Below, piece after piece: positions 38,155 to 46,098 of a stretch of DNA of 58,235 nucleotides. A model generated the notes under the pieces. That model made no database searches. It was not told where the DNA came from and saw only the letters and a program-made list of their open reading frames with translations. Origin of the DNA: Candidatus Hydrogenedentota bacterium (lineage in GTDB: Bacteria > Hydrogenedentota > Hydrogenedentia > Hydrogenedentales > JAGMZX01). The stretch spans positions 1-58,235 of the forward strand of contig JAKQEQ010000052.1 of NCBI GenBank assembly GCA_029556545.1, written 5' to 3'. The position numbers were made by a program, and so were the translations under genes. Every line of letters begins with the position of its first letter. The first letter of the stretch is position 1.

Positions 38155-39618
38155 TTATTCCACGTAACCGAGCGCTTCAAGCGCGCGCAGGTCATCCTCG
38201 GTCAGGGCGGCCTCTTCCGACGCACCCCGTCGCGTTTCGCGGTCCCAGCGCTCGATCAGGGCTTTCATGCCCGAAACGCGCCGCGTCTCGGCGGTGGCCC
38301 GGTTGTCCAGTTCGCCGGGGTCCTCGGGGAGGTAGTAGAGTTCCGGGCTCGCGCCGTCGCAAATGAGCTTCCAGCCGTCGGCAATGACGCCCTGAAATTG
38401 CGGTGGGGCCGCGGCCATGCGCTTGCGCGCGCCCGGCAGTTTCGGGACCGCGCCGCCGTAGGTTTCAACGACGCGGACACGCCCGGCGGGGGGCGGATCC
38501 GCGATGACGTTCACCCCCAGCATGCCCGGCAGGGGCTGTAGGCCGGCAAGACCCAGCAGCGTCGATCCGACGTCCACGCCCCGCACGGGAACACCGGTTC
38601 TGCCCGGCGCGATGCCCGGCGCATAGACCATGAACGGAATCCGCATTTCGTGGTGGTAGATGCGGCGGCCATGGCCAAGATAATCATGCTCATAAAGGCT
38701 TTCGCCATGGTCGGCCACGAAAAGGATGACAAGATTGTCCCGTCGTCTACCGGCGGGGTCTCCACGCTCTCGGAGGGGATATCCTCTGCCTGATCCGTCT
38801 GATCCGTCTGATCCGCCTGATCCGTCTGATCCGCCTGATCCGTCCGATCCGTCTGATCCGTCCGATCCGTCCGATTCGCCCGATTCGCCCGATTTGTCCG
38901 GCGAAGCCGCCTCTGTGCCTTCCCGATCCGACAAGAGCACATCGAGCAGCAGCCCGATCTGAGCATCGGTGAAAGCCACTTCCGAGGCGTATTTCCGGCG
39001 CACCGTCTCCGTCCTCTTCATGAAGAGGCGGGGCTTGTTCGCGGGCGCAAATTGCTTATGGAACTCATACGGCGCGTGCGGGTCCGAGTAGTGAATCCAC
39101 GCGAAAAACGGCTTCTCCGGCGGCCGGTCCCGCAGGCATTCGAGCGCGATGCGCGTTACCTCGTCCGCGGACCGCTCGCCTTTCAGGATGCCCCAGCGCT
39201 TCTGGTGAAAGTGATCGTCATAGACGTCAAAGCCGCGGTCGATATGGCTCAACTTGGTCTTTAGCGTCCAATTGCTTTGCACGCAGAACGTGAAGTACCC
39301 CGCGTTCTGAAACTCCTGTGCGACCGTCTGAATCCCGGCGGGCAGCCGCAGCCCGTTGCGCGTCATGCCGATCATGCGCGGGTAACGCGACGCAAGCATG
39401 GAACTCATCGAGGGCGCCGTAAGCGGCACTTCGCACACGGCGTCGTCAAACACGAGCGATTCCGCCGCCAAGCGGTCTACATGAGGAGAAGTCGGATACG
39501 GACAGCCGTAGCAGCCCAGAAAATCCGCGCGCAACGTGTCGACCGACAGAAGGACGACGTTCGGGGCGGTTCCGAGGAGCGCGCTATAAAGCAGCGCGTA
39601 TACGGCAGCCAAGTTCAC
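38155..39618 (-). CDS. Alkaline phosphatase/sulfatase-superfamily protein with Thr at the active site
   Basis: The 487-residue protein has a hydrophobic N-terminus (exported) and the sulfatase fold: N-V-V-L-L-S-V-D-T-L-R-A-D with metal Asp, W-I-H-Y-S-D-P-H-A-P-Y and V-A-D-H-G-E-S. The active-site loop reads V-P-L-T-A-P-S-M-S-S-M. Thr 67 replaces the Cys/Ser that becomes formylglycine, and Met replaces the following Arg (C/S-x-P-x-R). It is thus unlikely to be a classical sulfatase; a Thr nucleophile suits phosphatase or phospho-transferase chemistry. Residues ~240-280 are a Gly-Ser-Asp linker encoded by twelve 9-bp repeats. The GTG start lies one base after the lipoprotein stop, so the two genes are an operon. 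Confidence 0.8.
   Translation of the reverse strand: MNLAAVYALLYSALLGTAPNVVLLSVDTLRADFLGCYGCPYPTSPHVDRLAAESLVFDDAVCEVPLTAPSMSSMLASRYPRMIGMTRNGLRLPAGIQTVAQEFQNAGYFTFCVQSNWTLKTKLSHIDRGFDVYDDHFHQKRWGILKGERSADEVTRIALECLRDRPPEKPFFAWIHYSDPHAPYEFHKQFAPANKPRLFMKRTETVRRKYASEVAFTDAQIGLLLDVLLSDREGTEAASPDKSGESGESDGSDGSDGSDGSGGSDGSGGSDGSDGSGRGYPLRERGDPAGRRRDNLVILFVADHGESLYEHDYLGHGRRIYHHEMRIPFMVYAPGIAPGRTGVPVRGVDVGSTLLGLAGLQPLPGMLGVNVIADPPPAGRVRVVETYGGAVPKLPGARKRMAAAPPQFQGVIADGWKLICDGASPELYYLPEDPGELDNRATAETRRVSGMKALIERWDRETRRGASEEAALTEDDLRALEALGYVE
38791..38898. repeat. 9-bp tandem repeat inside the sulfatase-fold gene (12 units)
   Basis: Twelve units of the type TGATCCGTC/CGATCCGTC/CGATTCGCC lie head to tail. 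On the coding strand they read GACGGATCA-like and encode the S-D-G linker. Length is a multiple of three, so copy-number change keeps the frame. Confidence 0.9.
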
Positions 39619-39619
39619 G

Positions 39620-40087
39620 TTACGGTGCCGGCGCCTCGACCAGCGGTTCAGGCTCGACGGGCTCGACGATCCGCACGGGTACCTGGGCCGTCAGCTTTAT
39701 GATGCCCCCGTCCTTACTGCGTATGGTCACGGGCACACCGTCGGACCGATAGGCCGTGAATTCCATCATGAAATCGCCGGTCGGCGCTTCCTGGCGGGCA
39801 TCCACCTGCAATGACCACACCCCATCCCCCGCTTTCTCGTCCCCTTCCGCGCCCAAGTCGTTCAAGGTCAGCGGATAGCGTGGGTCCCCCTGTACGGCCC
39901 CCTTGATCTCCGTGATGATGCCGTGCTTGTCCTTCACCTTCACGGTTAGCAGCCCGCTCCCGCCCAATTGCAGCGCGGCGGGCGAAATCGCGGCGCTCTC
40001 GAAGCGGGGCTGCCCCGCCATAGTGTTGCAGCCGGCGCAGACCCCGGCGACGATCGCAACCGCCAGCACATAGATCAACCGTTTCAT
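39620..40087 (-). CDS. Lipoprotein with an Ig-like domain
   Basis: The 155-residue protein has a lipoprotein signal (M-K-R-L-I-Y-V-L-A, lipobox C-A-G-C). A beta-sandwich-like domain follows, with the motif N-D-L-G-A-E-G-D-E-K-A-G-D-G-V-W, typical of bacterial Ig-like modules that bind calcium. The C-terminus is Pro/Val/Glu-rich (V-E-P-V-E-P-E-P). It is the first gene of a two-gene operon with the sulfatase-fold gene (one base apart), so it may act with that enzyme at the cell surface. No enzymatic motif is visible. Confidence 0.65.
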   Translation of the reverse strand: MKRLIYVLAVAIVAGVCAGCNTMAGQPRFESAAISPAALQLGGSGLLTVKVKDKHGIITEIKGAVQGDPRYPLTLNDLGAEGDEKAGDGVWSLQVDARQEAPTGDFMMEFTAYRSDGVPVTIRSKDGGIIKLTAQVPVRIVEPVEPEPLVEAPAP

Positions 40088-40254
40088 CGTGTCCCACTCC
40101 GCTTCAGTCGTATACGGATACTACGCGCCGCACGGAATGCTTGATGACAGACAAGACAAGGCGCGGCTCAATCGAGCCTAGCCCACCGTGCGCGCCCCTG
40201 TCAAACGCCCGCGCCCCCAAAGCACTCTCGCCGCCAAGCGGGGCGCACCGATGA

Positions 40255-40287
40255 AAAGGGCCTCTCCCTGAATCGGAGAGGCCCTTT
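40255..40287 (-). terminator. Rho-independent terminator of the fadNA operon
   Basis: AAAGGGCCTCTCC (40255-40267) pairs perfectly with GGAGAGGCCCTTT (40275-40287) around a 7-base loop; on the minus strand it ends in TTTT. It lies 28 bases after the thiolase stop. Confidence 0.85.
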
Positions 40288-40315
40288 ACTGTGCGACGGT
40301 TACTGTCTCTTGTCT

Positions 40316-41482
40316 TTATTCGCAGAGCTCGAACACGCCGGCGGCGCCCATGCCGCCGCCGATGCACATGGTCTCGAGACCCCACTTCACGCCGCGCGCC
40401 TTCATCTCGTAAATGAGTTGCGTGGCGAGTTTCGCGCCCGTGCAGCCGAGCGGGTGGCCGAGCGCGACGGCGCCGCCATTCACGTTCGTAATCTCGGGAT
40501 CAAGGCCGAACTCGCGCACGACGTAGAGCGTTTGCGCCGCAAACGCCTCGTTCAGCTCGATTAAGCCGATGTCGGCAATCGTGATGCCCGCCTGCTTCAG
40601 TGCGTCGTTGATCGCTGGAACCTGGCCCGGCCCGAGGTAGCCGGGGTCGCCCGCGCCGACGGCGTAGCCACGCAGCCGCGCCAGCGGCTTCAGCCCCATG
40701 TCCTTGACCATCCGCTCACTGACCAGCACCGTCGCCGCCGCGCCGCAACTGGTCTGGCTCGAGTTGCCCGCCGTGTGCACGCCGAGTTTCGGCGACGCCG
40801 CAAAGGCCGGCCGCAGCTTGGCGAGCCCCTCGAGCGTCGTGTCCGCGCGGGGGCCCTCATCCGTGTCGAAAATATAGGTGGACCCATTAGGCCCCTTCAC
40901 TTCGAGCGGGACAATCTGGTCCTTGAACTTGCCTTCCTTGATCGCCGCGGCCGCGCGCATGTTGCTCTGATAGCCCCACTTGTCGCAGTCCTCGCGCGAG
41001 ATGTTGAAGTCCCTGGCCACATTGTCGGCGCACTGGCCCATGCCCGTGTACGAGCGCGCGTTCGTGCGCACCAGCGCCGGGTTCGGGCACGTCTTGTTGC
41101 CGCCCATCGGGATCAGGCTCATCGACTCGGTGCCGCCGGCCACACCGCACTCGAGCATGCCGACCTCGATCTTCGCGCCCAGGCTCGCCATCGTCTCGAG
41201 CCCCGACGAGCAAAACCGGTTGATCGTCGCGCCCGGCACCGTGTCCGGGAGCCCGGCGGCCAACAGCGCGATCCGCCCGACGTTCATGCCGGCTTCCGCC
41301 TCGGGAAAGGCGCAGCCCATGACGACGTCCTGCATGCGGTCGCCGGAAATGCCCGACCGTTTCACGGCTTCGCGAATCACCACGGCGGCCATATCGTCCG
41401 GACGCACGTGCGCGATGGCGCTGCCCGCTTTCGATTTGCCCACGGCCGTCCGCACCGCGGAGACTACATAGACCTTATCCAT
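40316..41482 (-). CDS. fadA: Acetyl-CoA acyltransferase (thiolase)
   Basis: The 388-residue protein is a complete thiolase: acylated Cys 91 in N-R-F-C-S-S-G-L, His in N-V-N-G-G-A-V-A-L-G-H-P-L-G and the second catalytic Cys in C-I-G-G-G-M-G-A-A-G. It cleaves 3-ketoacyl-CoA to acetyl-CoA in the last step of beta-oxidation. The ATG at 41482 has GAGGAGG nine bases upstream, better than an ATG six codons earlier. It follows fadN by 21 bases and precedes a strong terminator, matching the fadN-fadA order of Gram-positive fad operons. Confidence 0.93.
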   Translation of the reverse strand: MDKVYVVSAVRTAVGKSKAGSAIAHVRPDDMAAVVIREAVKRSGISGDRMQDVVMGCAFPEAEAGMNVGRIALLAAGLPDTVPGATINRFCSSGLETMASLGAKIEVGMLECGVAGGTESMSLIPMGGNKTCPNPALVRTNARSYTGMGQCADNVARDFNISREDCDKWGYQSNMRAAAAIKEGKFKDQIVPLEVKGPNGSTYIFDTDEGPRADTTLEGLAKLRPAFAASPKLGVHTAGNSSQTSCGAAATVLVSERMVKDMGLKPLARLRGYAVGAGDPGYLGPGQVPAINDALKQAGITIADIGLIELNEAFAAQTLYVVREFGLDPEITNVNGGAVALGHPLGCTGAKLATQLIYEMKARGVKWGLETMCIGGGMGAAGVFELCE

Positions 41483-41503
41483 AGTTCTTTTCCTCCTCAC
41501 GCG

Positions 41504-43906
41504 TTAGTTGCGCAACGGCTTGCCGCTGGCCAGCATATGCTGTATGCGTTGTTGTGTCTTTTCCGTGCCGCACAGGCTGCAGAAGGCCTCGCACTCGAGG
41601 TCCAGCACGTCCTGCTCGGTAATCGGCGTGCCCTGAATGCGGTCGCCCCCGCACAGGATATGAGCGACCTTGCCCGCGATCAACATGTCGTGCTCGGAAG
41701 CGAACCCCGCCTCCTTCATGCCCCAGACCGCCTGGAGAAACGCCACTTCGGCGCTTTCGCCCAGCGCCCACAGGCGCGGCGGACGCGGCGGGCGGTAGCC
41801 CATCTTGATCAGGCCGAGGCACACGTCCTTTGCCCGGCCCACCTGGAGTTCGAAGTTCGGCTCGATGATGTCGCTCGGCCGCACGTAACCCAGTTCGATG
41901 AATTCGCCGCCGCTCGTGCTCACCTTCGCCATCGCGATGTTCTCGAATCCGCGGCGCACGTACTGGAACGGGTCCGCCTGCACGTTCTCGGGAATGTGTT
42001 CCAGGGCGCGCACCAACATCTCCTTCGTGCCGCCGCCCGCCGGGATCACGCCCACGCCCACCTCGACGAGGCCCGCATACGTCTCGCCCGCGATAACGCA
42101 CTTGTCCGTGTGCAGGCATATCTCGACGCCGCCGCCGAAGGTGTAGTGGTGCGGCGCGGCTACGACGGGCTTGTGGCAGTATTTCATGCGCATGCCGACG
42201 GCCTGCAGCCCGCGCACCATCGCTTCGAGACTCGCGAAGTCGCCCTGCATCGCCGCGCCAAGCACGAGGAAAATATTCGCGCCCGCGCAGAAATGCGGCC
42301 CCTGGTTGGCGATAATCATGCCGTCGAACTTGTCTTCTTCGAGCAGGTCGACGCCTTGACTCAGCATGGCCGTCAACTCCGCGTCGATGACGTTCATCTT
42401 GCAGTGGAATTCGCAGCAGACGATGCCGTCACCCATGTCGATCAGGCTCGCGCTCTCGTTCTTCGCGACTTCCCGCTTCGGGTCGCCGGTCTTGACCGAG
42501 ACCAGCTTGATCTCCTTCGGGTTCTTCGGCACAGGCTTGTACGACTTCGAGGCAAGGTCGAAGAAAAGGTCAACGCCGTTCTCGGTCTTGTAGAACGACT
42601 TTGCGCCTTTCTGTTTCATCGCCTTCGCGATGGGCGGCAGCGCGACGCCGACCTGCTCCATCCGCGCGCAGACGTCGTCGAAGCCCAGGATGTCCCACGT
42701 CTCGAAGATACCCACCTCCCACGCGAAGCCCCAACGCACCGCGTTGTCGATGTTCACGATGTCGTCGGAGATTTCGGGGATGCGGTTCGCGGCGTACACC
42801 GCCATGTTCGCGAAGAACTTGAAGAGCCACTGGGCCCCCTTGTCCTCGCTGCCGTGCATGATACGCAGCTTGTCCGCGAGGTCCTCGACCTCCCGCACTT
42901 TGCCCGTGCACTCGAAGCGCGGTTTGATCGGCGGGCGGTACTCCAGCGTCGTCGGGTCGAGCCCCAGGATAATCCGCTTGCCCTTCTCATCGCGATCGTT
43001 CGTGGCCTTATAGAAGCCCGATCCGGACTTGTTGCCAAAGTAGCCCTTCGCCACCATCTGGTCGAACCAGTCCGGGCCCGACATGATGGCTTGGCACTCA
43101 TCGTCCGGGCACCCGTTCTTCACGTTGGCCACGACCTTCTGCAACGTATCGAGGCCGACCAGGTCCGCCGTCCGGAACGTTGCCGAACTCGCGTGCCCGA
43201 TGGCCGGGCCCGTCAGCGCGTCCACTTCCTCGACCGACAGGCCGTCCTGCACCATCGTGTGCATGACGTACTGCATCGCGAAGGTGATGAGGCGGTTCGC
43301 CACGAAATTCGGCGTGTCCTTCGCGTAGACAATGCCCTTGCCCAGGATGTTCTCGCCCACCTGCGCCATCAGCTCGATGACTTCCGGCAGCGTGTCCGGG
43401 CCGGGGATTAACTCGAGCAGCTTCAGGTAGCGCGGCGGGTTAAAGAAGTGCGTGCCCATAAAATGCTGGCTCATCTCCTTGGGCATGCTCTCGGCCATCG
43501 CGCGAATCGGGATGCCGCTCGTGTTCGACGTGACGATCGAGCCCGGCTTGCGGTGCTGCGCCACCTTCTCGAAGACCGACTTCTTGATATCGAGGCGTTC
43601 CATCACCACCTCGATGATCCAATCGCAATCCGCGATCTTCGCCATGTCGTCCTCGAGGTTGCCCGTCTCGATCATGTCGATGTACGACTTGCGATACAGC
43701 GGCGACGGCTTCGCCTTGAGCAACATTTGCTTGTTGCCCTCCACCAGCGCGTTCCGCTTCTTTCGGTTCTGCTTGTCCGCGTCCGACAGATTGGGCGTGA
43801 CAATGTCCAGCATGACGCTGGGGATGCCACAATTCGCCAGGTGCGCGGCGATTGTCGCGCCCATGACGCCCGACCCGAGGACGGCGGCCTTCTTGATTTG
43901 TCTCAT
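41504..43906 (-). CDS. fadN: 3-hydroxyacyl-CoA dehydrogenase / enoyl-CoA hydratase (FadN type)
   Basis: The 800-residue protein has the FadN order: an N-terminal NAD-binding 3-hydroxyacyl-CoA dehydrogenase (A-V-L-G-S-G-V-M-G-A-T-I-A-A near residue 8, T-S-N-T-S-G-I near 107 and H-F-F-N-P-P-R). The dehydrogenase C-domain (W-E-V-G-I-F-E-T-W-D) follows, and the enoyl-CoA hydratase domain is last (G-P-H-F-C-A-G-A-N, G-G-G-V-E-I-C-L). In FadB-type enzymes the order is reversed. It catalyses steps two and three of beta-oxidation. A TetR-type operator lies 38 bases upstream. The window shows no acyl-CoA dehydrogenase (fadE) next to it. Confidence 0.93.
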   Translation of the reverse strand: MRQIKKAAVLGSGVMGATIAAHLANCGIPSVMLDIVTPNLSDADKQNRKKRNALVEGNKQMLLKAKPSPLYRKSYIDMIETGNLEDDMAKIADCDWIIEVVMERLDIKKSVFEKVAQHRKPGSIVTSNTSGIPIRAMAESMPKEMSQHFMGTHFFNPPRYLKLLELIPGPDTLPEVIELMAQVGENILGKGIVYAKDTPNFVANRLITFAMQYVMHTMVQDGLSVEEVDALTGPAIGHASSATFRTADLVGLDTLQKVVANVKNGCPDDECQAIMSGPDWFDQMVAKGYFGNKSGSGFYKATNDRDEKGKRIILGLDPTTLEYRPPIKPRFECTGKVREVEDLADKLRIMHGSEDKGAQWLFKFFANMAVYAANRIPEISDDIVNIDNAVRWGFAWEVGIFETWDILGFDDVCARMEQVGVALPPIAKAMKQKGAKSFYKTENGVDLFFDLASKSYKPVPKNPKEIKLVSVKTGDPKREVAKNESASLIDMGDGIVCCEFHCKMNVIDAELTAMLSQGVDLLEEDKFDGMIIANQGPHFCAGANIFLVLGAAMQGDFASLEAMVRGLQAVGMRMKYCHKPVVAAPHHYTFGGGVEICLHTDKCVIAGETYAGLVEVGVGVIPAGGGTKEMLVRALEHIPENVQADPFQYVRRGFENIAMAKVSTSGGEFIELGYVRPSDIIEPNFELQVGRAKDVCLGLIKMGYRPPRPPRLWALGESAEVAFLQAVWGMKEAGFASEHDMLIAGKVAHILCGGDRIQGTPITEQDVLDLECEAFCSLCGTEKTQQRIQHMLASGKPLRN

Positions 43907-43943
43907 CGGCGCCTCTCCTTGTTGCTGCTTCGGGTTCCCTACC

Positions 43944-43955
43944 TAACGTTCGTTA
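43944..43955 (-). promoter_or_regulatory. TetR-family-type operator upstream of fadN
   Basis: TAACGTTCGTTA has perfect 5-bp arms around TT. Extended, CTAACGTTCGTT fits the C-N-A-A-C-G-N-N-C-G-T-T pattern reported for acyl/phenylacetyl-CoA-responsive TetR repressors such as PaaR. It lies 38 bases before the fadN ATG, suited to repression of the fadNA operon. Confidence 0.5.
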
Positions 43956-44282
43956 AACACGGGAATCTTCATCCTACACCATTGCCGCGCGATGGTCAAG
44001 TCTCGCGATGGCATGGCATAAGCCACTGATAGACAATAAGTTATGCCGGGCGGAACGCCGAGCTTCGTCCAGAAGAACTCGGGACAGGAAGGGACTGAAA
44101 GGACGAAAGCGACGGAAGAAACCGGGCTTTACAGGCAATCGGGACACCGCGTGGCAGCTAGACGGCCTCGCAAGTCTCGCGTCGTATCTGCGATGCCCGT
44201 CGCGCCCCATTCCCCAGGACAGTTGTTGCTTTGCCGCACATCCTTCCGTAATATGACCGCTACGGGAAACGGAGTGTAGGCT
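43956..44282. other. Intergenic region between fadN and the methyltransferase gene
   Basis: No gene is convincing in these 327 bases. Near the right end TTGCTT (44226-44231), a 17-base spacer and TAATAT (44249-44254) form a plausible plus-strand promoter for the methyltransferase gene. Confidence 0.5.
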
Positions 44283-45117
44283 GTGCATCCCTCGGGTACT
44301 CGGGTCGGGATCGTCTACGTGGCGGCGGGGTGCCTGCGGGCCGCGCGCGAGTTCACCCGCCGCACCCGGCGACACGGCCTGCACGCCGGTTGGACCGCGC
44401 TGCGCGCCCACGCCTGGAACTTCTACATTCGCGTGCGCAATAAGGCGTGTCGACGGCCCCGGGTGATGTGCCCCTGCTGCGGGTGGACGGGGTACGCATT
44501 CCGCATCCTGGACGTGGGCCACTGGATCGTGCCACATGTCGCGTGTCCCCGTTGCGGTAACCATGACCGCCACCGCATGCTGCACTACTTCTTTCAACGG
44601 CGCGCCGCCGACTTCTTTCGCCCGGACGGCCGGCTCCTCCATGTCGCGCCCGAGCCCGAGACGCTACGGTTCCTACAGTCGCTGCCGGGGCTTCGCGTCT
44701 TCATCTCCGACCTGCAACTCGGGGCGATGGGGCACGCGGGGGGGCAGCTTCGCATCCGACCTCACGCGCATGGCAGTGCGGGACGACGCTTTCGACTGCG
44801 TCATCTGCGTGCATGTCCTCGAGCATATTCGCGACGATAGGCGCGCCCTCGATGAAATCGCCCGCATACTGCGCCCGGGCGGCACGGCGCTGATCATGGT
44901 TCCCTTCGCCCCCGTGCCGGAGACACGGGAGTATGACGCACCCAATCCGCTGATCTTCGATCATGTCCGCGATTACTCGATCAACGACTTCCGCGATCGG
45001 CTGGGCGCATTCGATGTCGAGGAAGTCACGCCGCGCGATCTCATGTCAGACGAGGAACGGCGGCGATGCCGGGTCGGCGACCATCAGGTCGTCTACCGCT
45101 GCCGTCCGCGGAAGTGA
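44283..45117 (+). pseudogene. SAM-dependent methyltransferase with N-terminal zinc ribbon, frameshifted
   Basis: Two overlapping frames together make one protein. The first (44283 to about 44740) carries a zinc ribbon (C-P-C-C-G-W and C-P-R-C-G-N-H-D-R-H) and the methyltransferase start L-L-H-V-A-P-E-P-E. The second (from about 44745, other frame) continues with D-L-T-R-M-A-V-R-D-D-A-F-D, V-L-E-H-I-R-D-D and I-L-R-P-G-G-T-A. The switch falls at a run of seven G (44738-44744); one G fewer would restore a ~277-residue protein. It may be a true inactivating slip, a phase-variable tract or a sequencing/assembly error. Family members methylate small molecules or glycans. The start is GTG with GGAG upstream. 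Confidence 0.8.
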
Positions 45118-45268
45118 CGCGAGAACGACCCGGAGCGGCGGCTTGCGACCCCGGTCTTGCCGGGATATGCTGTCCGACGAAGCTCGCGCCCGGTGAGACG
45201 GCGCCGGTCGTTGTCATCGGTCGATACCGCCGAAGCCGGGCCGGATCGCCGTCGATAAGGAGTCGATT

Positions 45269-45499
45269 ATGAGCACGCACGATACTCGGGCGGAATTATT
45301 TGACGCCTTCCGAGAGTTAGCCGAGATTGTCCCCGAGATGCGCGCCGGCCAACTGATAGCGGCCGTCGGAGAGGTCTGCGCCGACATGCATGGCCGCGGG
45401 CTCTGGGACGCTTCCGACGCGGAGGTGCTTGAGGCGGTGTGGCGGTTCTGCCGCGATTATGAAGCCACGACCGTGAGGGCGACAAACCAGGACGGCTGA
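45269..45499 (+). CDS. Small conserved-looking protein of unknown function
   Basis: The 76-residue soluble, acidic protein begins M-S-T-H-D-T-R-A-E-L-F-D-A-F, followed by I-V-P-E-M-R-A-G-Q-L-I-A-A-V-G-E and A-E-V-L-E-A-V-W-R-F. It is predicted to be all helical. I have seen similar short frames in Planctomycetota-like genomes but no function. AAGGAG precedes the ATG (45258-45263), so translation is likely. It is followed 35 bases later by the NTF2-fold gene in the same direction. Confidence 0.6.
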   Translation: MSTHDTRAELFDAFRELAEIVPEMRAGQLIAAVGEVCADMHGRGLWDASDAEVLEAVWRFCRDYEATTVRATNQDG

Positions 45500-45534
45500 C
45501 AAGCAGGCTGATGTCGCCGTTTTCCGAGGTGAAT

Positions 45535-45942
45535 ATGCGCACATGGACTCGACAAGAAGCGCGCGCGTTCGCCGCGCGCTGGCTCCCCGCGTGGACCGGC
45601 AACGACCCGGAGCGGCTTGGGGCGTTCTACGCGGATGACGCGTTCTACAGCGACCCCGGCATCCCGGCGGGCGTACGCGGGAAAGCCCCATTGCTCGCGT
45701 ATTTCCGCAAGCTGCTGGCGCGGAATCCGGAATGGACCTGGACGCAAATCGAGGGGATTCCGATGGAGGGGGGCTTCCTGAACAAGTGGAACGCCATGAT
45801 TCCGGTAGGAGACGAAACGGTCGAGTGCGTCGGCGTCTGTCTTGTCCAGTTCGACGCGGCCGGTCTGATCTCGCGCAATGAGGTGTACTTCGACAGGGCC
45901 GAATTGCTCGCCGCCGTCCAATGCGCTTCAAGAAAGCGATGA
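45535..45942 (+). CDS. SnoaL/NTF2-like fold protein
   Basis: The 135-residue protein has the cone-shaped NTF2-like fold pattern: A-R-A-F-A-A-R-W-L-P-A-W, D-P-E-R-L-G-A-F-Y-A-D-D-A-F-Y-S-D-P, G-K-A-P-L-L-A-Y-F-R-K-L-L, and C-L-V-Q-F-D-A-A-G-L-I-S-R-N-E-V-Y-F-D. Members bind small ligands or act as isomerases/hydratases; nothing here defines the ligand. The ATG at 45535 follows GAGGTGAAT; an in-frame start eight codons earlier is less well placed. Confidence 0.75.
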   Translation: MRTWTRQEARAFAARWLPAWTGNDPERLGAFYADDAFYSDPGIPAGVRGKAPLLAYFRKLLARNPEWTWTQIEGIPMEGGFLNKWNAMIPVGDETVECVGVCLVQFDAAGLISRNEVYFDRAELLAAVQCASRKR

Positions 45943-46098
45943 TCGGCAATGCCCGCCGCGCCCAGCGCCGCATTGAATGCAATCGAAACGTCTGGACACC
46001 GAAATCCGCGACCACCCACGCCAAAGCAGCCCCCATCAAATCAAAGGCGACGATACCGCGCGCCTGGTCGGCAACGGAACGCGGCGGGATCGCTTACT

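Noticed and set aside
38791-38898. Short tandem repeats as a CRISPR array
   Set aside because: Units are 9 bases, contiguous and without spacers, and lie in frame inside a gene.
40775-43411. Long plus-strand open frame opposite fadA and fadN
   Set aside because: Same type of shadow; it spans two genuine genes on the other strand.
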